Below, in pieces: positions 16,470 through 25,800 of a stretch of DNA of 64,000 bases. A program made the translations under genes and the position numbers. A model generated the notes under the pieces. It made no database searches, was not told where the DNA came from, and was given only the letters and a program-made list of their open reading frames with translations. The first letter of the stretch is position 1, and every line of letters begins with the position of its first letter. The DNA comes from a virus: IMG/VR virus record IMGVR_UViG_3300048924_000100, positions 150,199 to 214,198 of that record; one strand, given 5' to 3'.

Positions 16470-18131
16470 ATGTCACTGAAATTAGCCAAGGCCATCGATA
16501 ACTCAATGGCGCGGTTTAACACCACCATCACGGAAGGGTTCCACCAGAACGAATTTGAAGGTGCTGTTCACTATTACGAGAATGCTCTGCGGATGATTTT
16601 TAAGAGCATCGAAAAACGTGGCGTGTTCTTCAAATGTGTGAAAGAGGTATCTCCGGATGAGTACATCAGTCACCTGATCCAAAGTAGCACCAAGCTGTTC
16701 GATATCCACAAGGAAACCTTGTACCCGGTCAAGTTGATGTTTGAATACGTCAACCGAGCTGGTGAGATCATCGAGATGCAGCAGTACACCATGCTACCGT
16801 ATACCGATGTCTATGGTGACTTGTGGTTGCGCGGTACCCAGTACAGCTTGCAGTTTGTATTGGCGGAACGTGGATTGCCGGTAACAAAAGAGAATGCCTT
16901 GTTTGTCAAGGTGTTGGGCTTCAAGTTCAAGATCGGTACTGAGCACTTCAAGTTCTCCCAGGTCCTCACCGACACGGGTAACCTGACGTACAAGACCACT
17001 GAGTTGAACCTGGCTGCTAACCGGTTCTACAGTCCTACCGAGTCACGCAAGATCAGCGACACCAAAACCCCTATGCCGTTGCTGGCATGGTACACCTTTG
17101 CTGATATGGGCTTCAGCAAGGCGATTGATCTCTTTGGGGAATGTGACTATGAGATCGCGCCTATCGAGGTGTTGGTAGCTGAATGCAGTCCTGAGGATCG
17201 TTGGGAGATCTTTACCCGCGCTTCTCGCTCCGGCAACGCTAAGTACTTGGGAGAGTTTGTCCCCCACGACTACGGCATCGCCATCCGTAACAAAAGCAGT
17301 AAGCGTAAAGAACTCAGCGCAATGGGCTTGCAGTATGCCAGTGCCCTGCTGTTCGTAGTAGATTGCCTTTCGTCGTACTTCGATATTGACAACATCGATA
17401 ACCCGGATTACTGGAAACTCATTATCGGTCGTTGCTCGGTTAAATCCGGTGACAGTAATGAGTACATCATGCGCTTGATGAATGAGCACTTTGATTCCAT
17501 TAACGAGTACCTCGACGAAGATTCGATCAAGAAGTTTGCCAGTCAGTCAATTGTAGTCAGCAACATGTTCGAGTTGTTTAACTACATCATTGCTAACCGC
17601 AGTGAGATTGTGCAAACCACGGATCGCGCAGACATGTTCCACAAGGAACTGGCGAGTCTGGAGTTTACGTTGGACAAGCTGATTACAGCCGCCAACAAGT
17701 TCAAGCACGAGATCAAAAACAACTCCGAGCTCAACCAGAAAAAGGTTGCTCGTTTCCTGACTAACAACTTTCACATTAAGGAGATTGACAATTCGCGCAC
17801 AACCAATCTCATTCAGGAAGCGACGCCAACCGATAACCCGTATGTGGACTATGTGTTGGGTTGTATGCCTCAGCATCGTGTTTATACGAATTCGACTAAA
17901 GCGAAGAAGCGTGGGGAGTTTGATCCCACGGACAGTGCAGGCAGCGCGCATGCGTCTATTGCATTCGTCAACAGCTTCCTTCGGGTAACTGGACCCTACC
18001 CGGATGGTCGAGGTTATCTCAACCCATGTGTATATTTGATTCAGGGCAAAACAACAGCGTTGGATCCTTCGCTGAAGTGGTTGTATCTGAAAACGGATAA
18101 GCGCCTACGCCACCGTGAACCCTTTGCTTAA
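16470..18131 (+). CDS. Putative nvRNAP beta-subunit N-terminal fragment, phiKZ gp123-like (553 aa)
   Basis: phiKZ phages encode a split multi-subunit RNA polymerase; in phiKZ the N-terminal part of beta of the non-virion enzyme is gp123, a few genes after the capsid gene gp120. This gene has the same relative place and a similar size. Residues ~108-140 (LPYTDVYGDLWLRGTQYSLQ...) resemble the bacterial beta segment in which a fixed Pro-(x)n-Gly-x-(F/L)-x-(I/L)-x-G-x-(E/Q) strand precedes the promoter-side lobe. No Mg-binding aspartate motif is expected in this fragment, and none is seen. The enzyme would transcribe late phage genes. The call relies on synteny plus one weak motif. Confidence 0.5.
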   Translation: MSLKLAKAIDNSMARFNTTITEGFHQNEFEGAVHYYENALRMIFKSIEKRGVFFKCVKEVSPDEYISHLIQSSTKLFDIHKETLYPVKLMFEYVNRAGEIIEMQQYTMLPYTDVYGDLWLRGTQYSLQFVLAERGLPVTKENALFVKVLGFKFKIGTEHFKFSQVLTDTGNLTYKTTELNLAANRFYSPTESRKISDTKTPMPLLAWYTFADMGFSKAIDLFGECDYEIAPIEVLVAECSPEDRWEIFTRASRSGNAKYLGEFVPHDYGIAIRNKSSKRKELSAMGLQYASALLFVVDCLSSYFDIDNIDNPDYWKLIIGRCSVKSGDSNEYIMRLMNEHFDSINEYLDEDSIKKFASQSIVVSNMFELFNYIIANRSEIVQTTDRADMFHKELASLEFTLDKLITAANKFKHEIKNNSELNQKKVARFLTNNFHIKEIDNSRTTNLIQEATPTDNPYVDYVLGCMPQHRVYTNSTKAKKRGEFDPTDSAGSAHASIAFVNSFLRVTGPYPDGRGYLNPCVYLIQGKTTALDPSLKWLYLKTDKRLRHREPFA

Positions 18132-18155
18132 GCCAGGGGGTGTTAGGAGTGTGTA

Positions 18156-20474
18156 ATGATTAAACCAACAAACCCAGCTGCTGTGCAGATCCCGGACGGG
18201 CCTAACAACTCGATGAATCCGATGGGTCGGCCAGGTTACAACATGAACCAACAGCAAATGAACACCGCCCAGCAGTCTCCGGGTGATGTCATTCGCAACA
18301 TTCTGTCGCAAAACCTGAACAACACCAATGCTGCAACTGGTGGTGGTTTTAACTGGGGCGCTGCGGGCGGTAGTCTTTACGAAGACGATGCACTCCGCTC
18401 GTTGCGTACCAGTCAGGAAAACGATCCAACCAGCAACGCCTACTTGATTGACCGGGTAGCCGGTGCAATGCAAATGTTCCTGCAACAGATCTATCACCGT
18501 GCTGGACCTTTCTTTGAAGAGTACCGTAAAGCGCGCGAAGACTTCCGCATGAACGAGATGCAGCAAGTCGATGAGATTCGCAATGCATTTATTGATGACG
18601 TTAACAAGCAGCACGAGTTCACCCGCATCATCGCGATTAACTCCATGCCGTTCTTCGGTAAGGGTCTGATCGAGCTGTTGCGTACTGGCAACCGTGATCA
18701 GCTGCAACAGGCTGAATATCTGAACACGGCGTTTATTGCCTGTCGTAACGTGCTGTTCTTTGAAATGATTAACTGGTTGATGAAGTCGCCTAACGGCCGC
18801 CGTTATACCAACCGGTTGACTAAAGCTATCCAGTCGCGTATCAGCAACCTGGAGAACTTTAAGGAAGCTGCCGCAGCGGTATACGAAGTCTTTAACCAGA
18901 CCTCGCCGTACAACAACCTGGAGTTCAAGCGACCTGAATCGACCCGTACCGATTACAACATGCTTTACGGTCCGGCGTCAGATTACATTCAGCGTTCGTT
19001 CGAGCCCCAAGCTGTGCCGTCAGCAGCGTATCAGGATGAAGCCATGCGTGATATTTACAACATGGTAAACCAGAACGCAAACAACCGGGGCCAGTTCCAG
19101 CGTCCCCCTCAGGATAGATCACTTGTGATTGGAGGTGAGGTTATGCAAAGTTGGGATGAGGTGCGTAAAGACTTCAACAATCTGAAACCCGATAACCGTG
19201 GTGAGTTCCGGCTTAACCGGTTCTTCTACAGCATCGGGAAACCAAATCACTACTTCATCCCGGAGAGTGACTGGAAGAAGATTCAACACGCTTACCACCG
19301 TCACGAGGAACAGAAGGCAGAAGAAACAGTTCTCAAGGACTGCTTCCGTATTGTCATCATCGACCTCGAGAACGACGACGGCTGGTTCAGTACAATCGTC
19401 CGTAAAGAGGGCCTCGATATGCAAAGTGTCCTCACGGACCCGGCTAAGTTATTGCCGCTGTTGGAAAACCCAGACGAGTTGGATGACTCCTGGGTGGTTA
19501 AGCCTTATCCGTTGGCAGACGTCGTGGTTGAGAAAACCATGGACATCCCAATCGAAACCGTCGAGAAGATGGAACAGGCTGTACCGGTTATCGCAGTTGA
19601 TGATGCTGTTATCGGCAACTCTAGCGAAGGCCTGCTGACCACAATCAACACTGTTAACGATCGACTGACGTCCCGCTTCACCAAAATTAACGCCGTTGGT
19701 TTCAACGCTGTTAACTGGGACACTTACACCTGCAAGTCGAAAGAAGAGAAAGACCTGCTGCACGAAGACCTGGCGTTCCTGTTCAAGGACAACGACGGTC
19801 GCGCAAGCTTTGTCAATGCTGTTGCTGCTGTTGCTCGTTACGAACTCCAGAAAAAGGTTAGCCCTGACCTGATCAAGTTCATTGGTGGTCATCTGACTCA
19901 GGTGGTCAACAACTGGCTGATTAACTGTGCGGGCTACAACCCGAACAAGAACGGTAAGGGTCACCTGTCGGTTAGCAACATCCTGACTGACTATCGCGAG
20001 CTGATTGATTGGCTGAAACAACGCGATCCTGAAACCATGCTGCACCTGGTAGAAATGGAAAAAGCCAACTACCTCAACGAATCGGTCCGTATGTTCGACT
20101 TCGTCAACCCTTACACGTTGACTGAAGGCAAAGAACCGACGGCTATCGATCTGTTGAAAGCAGAACTGGAACTGACCGTAGGTCGCCGCATGTATGTTAA
20201 TGTGGTGAACAAGCGTACTGGTCCAGCGTATACCGAAGCTAATGTTCCAGTGCGTATCAAGCGCAGCAAGTGGCCGGAATACTTCAAGATGATTGAAGAC
20301 GGCTTCGATGAAACCATGGGTGAACTCGGCGACGTAACTGTCACTGACAAACTGCTGCGCTTCTCTGAAAGTGGCGGGCTGTGGTTGTTCAGTTACTCCA
20401 TCATCGATCGTAACGTTGCTACACTGCGCTTCGTGTCTCATGATAAGCCACTGTGCTTGCTGGGACTCTGCTAA
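18156..20474 (+). CDS. Large hypothetical protein with disordered Asn/Gln-rich N-terminus (772 aa)
   Basis: AGGAG lies 7 nt before the ATG. Residues 1-70 are low complexity (Asn/Gln/Met/Pro/Gly). Then comes a helical domain (about 95-255), a Tyr/Pro/Gln-rich linker (about 270-330), an acidic alpha/beta region (330-480) and a C-terminal helical/beta domain. No enzyme motif is recognised. It ends the capsid-RNA polymerase unit and is followed by a strong terminator. It could be a virion protein or an intracellular scaffold; the sequence alone does not decide. Confidence 0.6.
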   Translation: MIKPTNPAAVQIPDGPNNSMNPMGRPGYNMNQQQMNTAQQSPGDVIRNILSQNLNNTNAATGGGFNWGAAGGSLYEDDALRSLRTSQENDPTSNAYLIDRVAGAMQMFLQQIYHRAGPFFEEYRKAREDFRMNEMQQVDEIRNAFIDDVNKQHEFTRIIAINSMPFFGKGLIELLRTGNRDQLQQAEYLNTAFIACRNVLFFEMINWLMKSPNGRRYTNRLTKAIQSRISNLENFKEAAAAVYEVFNQTSPYNNLEFKRPESTRTDYNMLYGPASDYIQRSFEPQAVPSAAYQDEAMRDIYNMVNQNANNRGQFQRPPQDRSLVIGGEVMQSWDEVRKDFNNLKPDNRGEFRLNRFFYSIGKPNHYFIPESDWKKIQHAYHRHEEQKAEETVLKDCFRIVIIDLENDDGWFSTIVRKEGLDMQSVLTDPAKLLPLLENPDELDDSWVVKPYPLADVVVEKTMDIPIETVEKMEQAVPVIAVDDAVIGNSSEGLLTTINTVNDRLTSRFTKINAVGFNAVNWDTYTCKSKEEKDLLHEDLAFLFKDNDGRASFVNAVAAVARYELQKKVSPDLIKFIGGHLTQVVNNWLINCAGYNPNKNGKGHLSVSNILTDYRELIDWLKQRDPETMLHLVEMEKANYLNESVRMFDFVNPYTLTEGKEPTAIDLLKAELELTVGRRMYVNVVNKRTGPAYTEANVPVRIKRSKWPEYFKMIEDGFDETMGELGDVTVTDKLLRFSESGGLWLFSYSIIDRNVATLRFVSHDKPLCLLGLC

Positions 20475-20501
20475 ATATCTGCATGGATATTTAAGGTAAG
20501 T

Positions 20502-20531
20502 AACCTAACAGGGGTGACGCCCTGTTAGGTT
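20502..20531 (+). terminator. Terminator closing the capsid/RNAP unit
   Basis: 12-bp perfect stem (20502-20513 with 20520-20531), loop GTGACG, then a T-rich stretch. It lies directly upstream of an early promoter, so it insulates the early island from late read-through. Confidence 0.8.
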
Positions 20532-20553
20532 GCACCTATGGTGTGCTTTGTTT

Positions 20554-20608
20554 TTTAAGATACAGTTAATCTCACGTCTATATTACTTGGGTGATTAAGA
20601 CAATAAAG
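20554..20608 (+). promoter_or_regulatory. Early promoter with TATATTAC core (copy A)
   Basis: TATATTAC occurs at 20579-20586, the octamer described as the core of phiKZ early promoters used by the virion RNA polymerase. The flanks from TTTAAGATACAG to ATAAAG are nearly identical to 56756-56808. It sits 56 bp before the glycine-zipper gene at 20642 and directly behind a terminator. Confidence 0.75.
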
Positions 20609-20641
20609 TCTTTCATACTTATCCCAGCTGGAGTAATAAAC

Positions 20642-20974
20642 ATGACTTCTTTGAATCAAACAGAACGCGCCGCAATCGAAAAATCTTTCCGTGGCGACCG
20701 CAACGACGGCGTGAGTGTTGGTCAAATCGCCGGCGTAGCTGGTGCTCTGATTGGCGCAGCAGCATGTGTATCTCAGGGCAGTTCCCTGGGTGCTGGTATC
20801 GCAGGCGGTATCGCAGGCGGCGTTGCCGGCTATGCAGTAGGTACCTGCTGGGGTCTGGTAGAAGTAAACACCACTGGCAAGATCATCAGTGGCACCATGT
20901 CCGGTCTGTTCGGCGCTGGTGTCGCCAGTTCCATCTGCTCCATCGTTGATTGTTTCGTAAACGAGCCTAAGTAA
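20642..20974 (+). CDS. Early glycine-zipper membrane protein (110 aa)
   Basis: The ATG at 20642 has GGAG at the right distance; an upstream in-frame GTG would lie inside the promoter region. Residues ~22-80 are a dense Gly/Ala repeat with GxxxG spacing (AGVAGALIGAAA, GAGIAGGIAGGVAG), giving two or three short membrane-inserting helices. Four Cys are spread through the protein. The N-terminus is charged and the last residues are hydrophilic. Such zippers form oligomers in membranes. The gene has its own early promoter and its own terminator, so the protein is probably made at the onset of infection. A host-membrane effector or superinfection exclusion role is possible but unproven. Confidence 0.65.
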   Translation: MTSLNQTERAAIEKSFRGDRNDGVSVGQIAGVAGALIGAAACVSQGSSLGAGIAGGIAGGVAGYAVGTCWGLVEVNTTGKIISGTMSGLFGAGVASSICSIVDCFVNEPK

Positions 20975-20985
20975 TCTAGGCTGCA

Positions 20986-21015
20986 AATAAAGGAGAGTGT
21001 GAACTCTCCTTTATT
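20986..21015 (+). terminator. Terminator after the early membrane protein
   Basis: 13-bp stem (20986-20998 with 21003-21015), GTGA loop, then a run of T. It makes 20642 a monocistronic unit. Confidence 0.8.
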
Positions 21016-21040
21016 TTTTGTCTCCTAAGAGGAAATGGCC

Positions 21041-21406
21041 ATGCTCCTGAAACTCCATCCGCAACACGTAATGGGTTTGTCTATTGTTGACCAAATCCTT
21101 GACCACCTTCAAGAGATGATTGTGGCAGGTGACTGGCCGGAAAACATTCGGCCCACCAAAGATATTATCACTGAGCTAGGTATTGTAGTAAGCGGGGATG
21201 ATTTTTCTAATACTCTCAATAGGTATCACGCGTTCCTTTACGTAGGAGCGCCTGAGGGTCTTCCCCGTACGTTTGCAAGCTTCTACCGTAGTCAGCCCTT
21301 CAAGGATTGGATCATCCTCCTTAAACCGAAGGATAACCACCTAGCTGACCCGGTGTATGTTTTCTCTGCCGCCAGCTCAGTAGCTTATTCCCCAACTCTT
21401 CACTAA
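21041..21406 (+). CDS. Hypothetical protein in accessory island (121 aa)
   Basis: The start at 21041 is chosen because AAGAGGA lies 7 nt upstream; the ATG at 21035 is too close to it. Small mixed alpha/beta protein, no Cys, no membrane segment. The first half (helix then a Gly-Asp-Trp-Pro turn) loosely resembles the middle of the next protein (helix then Gly-Lys-Tyr-Pro), hinting at distant paralogy. Function unknown. Confidence 0.55.
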   Translation: MLLKLHPQHVMGLSIVDQILDHLQEMIVAGDWPENIRPTKDIITELGIVVSGDDFSNTLNRYHAFLYVGAPEGLPRTFASFYRSQPFKDWIILLKPKDNHLADPVYVFSAASSVAYSPTLH

Positions 21407-21417
21407 AGGACATTATT

Positions 21418-21972
21418 GTGAAAGACAACGACTTCAAGAATTTGACCGGCGAAGATCTCGGTGCTCTTCTTGGTGTTTACCTGACTACCCGTAGTGACAT
21501 CACCCCGGCAATCTTCAAGGGTGCTGAAACTCCTCGTGGTCAGGAGCTCGTTGAAGAGGTCCAACGCCGTTTGAAACTGTATGAGCCTAACCCACAGGGT
21601 AGTCGTGACACACTGCCGCATCCGCCTTTCACATACCCTCTTGATGCATGCTTTAATCTAGTCGGCATTAATGCTGCAATCAAGGAAGTCCATGACCTAA
21701 TGCAAGCCATGGTGAGTGCTGGTAAGTACCCGACCTGGTGGCCACCTCTTATAACAGCACAGCTCATGTTCGAAGACGTCATCCGGTGGCAACGGAGTGG
21801 CTTATGCGAAAGAGGCGCAATGTTTGCTGAATACATGGTTGTTTTCCCCACCCAAAATAACAAGGTGTTAAAAGCGGTTAACACTGAGAAGCCGAATACC
21901 CGCTACACCTATCCAGCGTTCTTCTTTATAGCAATGAAGAAGGATAAGGCCGATGTATTGGAAACCGAGTAA
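21418..21972 (+). CDS. Hypothetical protein in accessory island (184 aa)
   Basis: Starts with GTG; AAAGGAC lies upstream and the gap to the previous gene is 11 bp, so the two are co-transcribed. The N-terminal ~50 residues are hydrophilic and helical. A Pro-rich linker (about 58-72) leads to a domain with a Trp-Trp-Pro-Pro turn near residue 102-105. No family is recognised. Confidence 0.55.
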   Translation: MKDNDFKNLTGEDLGALLGVYLTTRSDITPAIFKGAETPRGQELVEEVQRRLKLYEPNPQGSRDTLPHPPFTYPLDACFNLVGINAAIKEVHDLMQAMVSAGKYPTWWPPLITAQLMFEDVIRWQRSGLCERGAMFAEYMVVFPTQNNKVLKAVNTEKPNTRYTYPAFFFIAMKKDKADVLETE

Positions 21973-21976
21973 TACG

Positions 21977-21996
21977 TACCCCGCCTAGGCGGGGTA
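21977..21996 (+). terminator. Terminator
   Basis: 9-bp GC-rich stem (21977-21985 with 21988-21996) with a very short TA loop, followed after 14 bases by a T-rich tract. Confidence 0.6.
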
Positions 21997-22092
21997 GTAA
22001 CACCCATTTATTTTTTTGTGTTAAAGAATCTATGGGAGAGAACGTTATGTTCTTTTATAGTACAACTTCCAGAAACCAAAGAGAGTGTAATA

Positions 22093-22740
22093 ATGAGCAT
22101 CCTTAAAGAATACGAACACCTCAGCAACAGCGACGTGGCTGAACACCTGGCCGGTCACCGTCTGGTTCAGGAAGGTCAACGTCAGAAGCGTTTCGAAGGC
22201 GTTGCACTGCCGTTCGGCGAGAAGCTCATCAAGCTGGTCCGTGAGCGTCTGACCGCTCTGACTGGCGATCAGCCTGCTGAACCAGAACAACCGGTACTGG
22301 CTCCGCTGGAACAAACCCTGGCCACCGTATCCGCCATCGGCACTCTGGACGACCTGGTTAACGCCTACGTGACTCTGTTGGCCGCTACCGCTGATCTGGG
22401 CACCGACGAGCAGGTAGACACCGCTCTGGCCGAGATGAAAGACCGTGTTCATGCTGCCGTGGCAGCTACCATCGAACCAGTCCAGGTTGAAGTCCCAGGC
22501 CCAGCTCCAACCGACGAGCAACTGATCGAGCAATTCAGCGCTATCAACAACCTCGCCGACCTGGAAACTGAACTGGCCGGTAGCAACGGCGAAACCGTAG
22601 TGGCTGCTGTTACTGCCATGACCGGTCGTGTGCGTGATGCGGTTATCCGTGATCTGCCAGCTCCAGTAGTTGCAGAAGCAGCACCAGCACCAGAAGCCAA
22701 AGCTGCTAAAACCAGCAAAGAAAAACCAGCTGCACAGTAA
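22093..22740 (+). CDS. Highly biased Ala-rich protein with internal duplication (215 aa)
   Basis: The start at 22093 has GAGAG upstream. After an N-terminal helical region, two units follow: about 79-135 (SAIGTLDDL ... EMKDRVHAAV) and about 149-195 (SAINNLADL ... AMTGRVRDAV), clearly an internal repeat. The last ~22 residues are Ala/Pro/Lys-rich and disordered. Codon use (CTG, GCC, GGC, CGT) is as biased as that of the capsid gene, so it is probably abundant. No domain is recognised. An inverted repeat AGAAC-N5-GTTCT at 22039-22053 lies in its leader. Confidence 0.6.
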   Translation: MSILKEYEHLSNSDVAEHLAGHRLVQEGQRQKRFEGVALPFGEKLIKLVRERLTALTGDQPAEPEQPVLAPLEQTLATVSAIGTLDDLVNAYVTLLAATADLGTDEQVDTALAEMKDRVHAAVAATIEPVQVEVPGPAPTDEQLIEQFSAINNLADLETELAGSNGETVVAAVTAMTGRVRDAVIRDLPAPVVAEAAPAPEAKAAKTSKEKPAAQ

Positions 22741-22752
22741 TCAACCATAAGG

Positions 22753-22788
22753 CTAACCCTCCACTCCCGTAAAGGAGTGGAGGGTTAG
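22753..22788. terminator. Bidirectional terminator
   Basis: 15-bp perfect stem (22753-22767 with 22774-22788), loop CGTAAA, between the convergent 22093 gene and the portal gene. Confidence 0.8.
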
Positions 22789-22815
22789 TTATAGCTGTTT
22801 CTTTTTTGCTACTTA

Positions 22816-25800
22816 CTAGAACGGGTCAAACTTCTTACCACCAGGGGCATCATCCGCCGGAGGAGCATCGTCGTCTTTCGCTGTGTCATCAGCATCAGGC
22901 TCCGCATCATCCGCAACAGTCGGTGCATCATCATCCCCAGGAGGATTGTCACCAGCACCAGAATCATCGATAGGAGCATCAATGTCTTGATCACCGGTAT
23001 CCGCGCCCGTATCCAGAGAAGCATCATCAGTTCCGCCACCAGCGCTAGCATCAGGAATAACCCCATCACCACCTTCCTCGCCTTCGACAGGTTCTTCAGG
23101 TGGCGCAAGTTTCTTCGCCAACTTATCCCCGTACTGTTTCTTAAGCTTCTTGTTGGAGTCCGTGATCCCGTCAATGAGATCAGCCACAAAGCCAGCAGTG
23201 TTGATACGCTGATGCAGCATCTGCTGAACCAGAGACGCAATACCACCACCTTTACCCTCGTTAACAATGTCATCAAATGGCATCGGCAAGTTAAACCGAC
23301 GGAAGGCTTCAGACGTCAACGCAGATTTGACCATGGCCTTAATCTCTACGTCAGTGAAGTCTTCGTTTTCGATGGCCAGTGCCTTCAAGATCTGAGGGAG
23401 TACGCCATTGTTGCCCGCAGCCTCTTCCCAAGCCTGTACAAGCGCAGTTACGGCTTCCAAGCTATCCTTCAGCTTGTTAGTCGACTCGGTGCTTGTAGGC
23501 ACTGGTAGGTAGCAATAAACCGAACTGAAGAAGTCTGCCAAGATAACCTTGACTTTATCCTCGTCGCTGCCTTCCAGAGCTTCTTTACTGTCAGGACCCC
23601 ACAGCTTCTTGTTGTCCAGGATGTACTGAACAAGGTCTTGCATCAGAGGACCGTTAACCCGCGCGTGTTTACGCATGAAGTCAATCAAGAATTCGCAGAT
23701 CATTTCCTGCCAGTTAACAGCCTGGTTAAACACCATCTCGTATTCCGTCACAGCTTCGATCTTGAAGTTGTTCTGGTCATCCGCTACGTCCAGCCATGCA
23801 CGAGGCAGGTTGAAGTAGTTGGAGATAGAGTTCATTACTGCGTCACGGCTATCCTTGTCTACCGGATGGAAGTTATCCTTCTGTTTACCCTGAGTGCTGA
23901 TATCCGGTGTAGGCAAGTGAACGTTGTCACCAGCGTTAACCTTAACCGACAGAGAGGCCTCCCGCAAAGCATCCACTACCTGAGGAACCGACAGTTGAGC
24001 CGTCGACAGGATAGAGTGAAGCTTGGGGTTGCAGTCAAAGAAGGTAGCACGGGCAATCGCAATGGTTTGTTCTGGGTCCGAGTCCTCCTTCTCGATGTTA
24101 ATAACCATCTCGGTATGAGGCTGAGCAGCTTCCAGGTTAGCCAAGGCGTCGGCCAGGTCATAGGCCGCCAGACGAGCGATGTGCATCTTGGCCGCTTGAG
24201 TAAGGGATTGACCAATACCCAGGCGGTTGAACTTGATAGCGCCGTAGGAGACAGCCTCACCCGGTACGTACAAGCAACGCACACCCTGCTTCTTGAAGAT
24301 ACGGGACAGGAAGATCTTGTTGACCTCCTCATCCAGCGTGATACTGATGTTCTTGCCCTTGTCGCTATAAACAGCAGAGATGAATTGACGAACAATACTC
24401 TTCTGAGCCATGTCCGCAAACTCCGACATATCGAAGTCACAAGGATTACCGGACTGTACCGCACGCAAGCTGGAGATCAGCGAGTTATCGCTACCCATCT
24501 TGTTCTTGTTGCCGATGCTTTCCTTGTTCTTCGCCAGCGACTGGTAGAACTCTGGATCATCAGTGTTCTTGAGGAACTCACCGGTCTCTGGGTCGAGCAG
24601 GATGATGTAGTCATCGATCTTGCCGTTACTACCGTTGAAGTGGATCGGGAAGATCGCTTCAGAAGGAATGTGCCAGCTCAGACCACGACCGTAAGGGGCT
24701 ACACTCAACGAGTCATTGGACTTGATGAATTGCAGCGACTGAGAACGAATGTTGCGCGACTTGAACACAGTAGCGTTCAGGTGGTTCAACTGGTCTTCAG
24801 TCAGGTTCTGGGTAGTGGCGTGTGGCTGACCTTTCTTGTCACCCTTAGGCTCTTTATCGTCCTTAGGTGTCTTCTTGTCCTTACCGCCCTTCTTGCTCTC
24901 TTCTTCCTCAGCCTTAGCTGCTTCAGCGTCACGACCCTTCTGGGACTGCATAGCAGAGGAGATGATGTTATCAAAACTCTCTGCACCCATCACCGATGTG
25001 ATATCTCGATTGCGCTTGGCCTCCTGGAACTTCTGGAGGTACAGCACAGACGGGTTATCGGTAATGGTAATGCCGAACAGGTTCTCGGTATCTTCCTTAG
25101 GGTCGAAGATCGGGAACTCTTCCTCAGTGGTTTCAGCACTGGAGGTAAAGAGGGATTCCAGACCGCTGATTGCAGCAGCCTTAGTTGGGTTGTAAGGGTT
25201 GCGAACAAAACGACCTTTGTTACGCACTTTGTTCTTGCCGTCGGCACCAACAACGAACTCAGCATTGAGTGCTGAACAAGCCTTGGTGTACTCTTCGTTA
25301 CCTGTCCGTTTGGAAGGGTCAACTTCAGAGCCGTTGATCAAGTAATCCAGGCCAGGACGGCTCAGGTTAAAGATCGCATAGGACCCGGTATTCCACATGA
25401 TATCGTCGAGCATCTTCTTAAGAAGCGACTCGATCTTATAGTCATTGGTGTAATAATCGTCCCAGATGGACAGCAGACCGGTGTGCATGGCTGCGTTTTT
25501 AATTTTGGTACTCTGGGAATCGTAGGTCAACATCTTGTCCTGTTTCCCGTTAGGGTAGAGGATGATCGTGTTCCAGATCAAGTTGGCCTTATCGATCATC
25601 GGTGTGATGGCCCGTAGGTCATACGCCGAGTTGATGTTATTGCTGATAATGTTGCTCAGCCGTGTAAGCTTGTATTCGTTGATGGTCTTAGTCCCACCAA
25701 CTTCCTCACGATCAGGAGCGACCCCATTCTTAGGCGTCGCGTTGCGCAAGGTAGCCTGGACTGCTGGCGACACATTCTTGATGTTCTCACGAATCTTGGT

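Noticed and set aside
22039-22053. AGAAC-N5-GTTCT inverted repeat as an operator
   Set aside because: Only 5-bp arms and a single copy; could be chance. Mentioned with the 22093 gene.
23638-25275. A 545-codon plus-strand frame inside the portal gene
   Set aside because: Shadow of the portal coding sequence; no ribosome site and unnatural composition.
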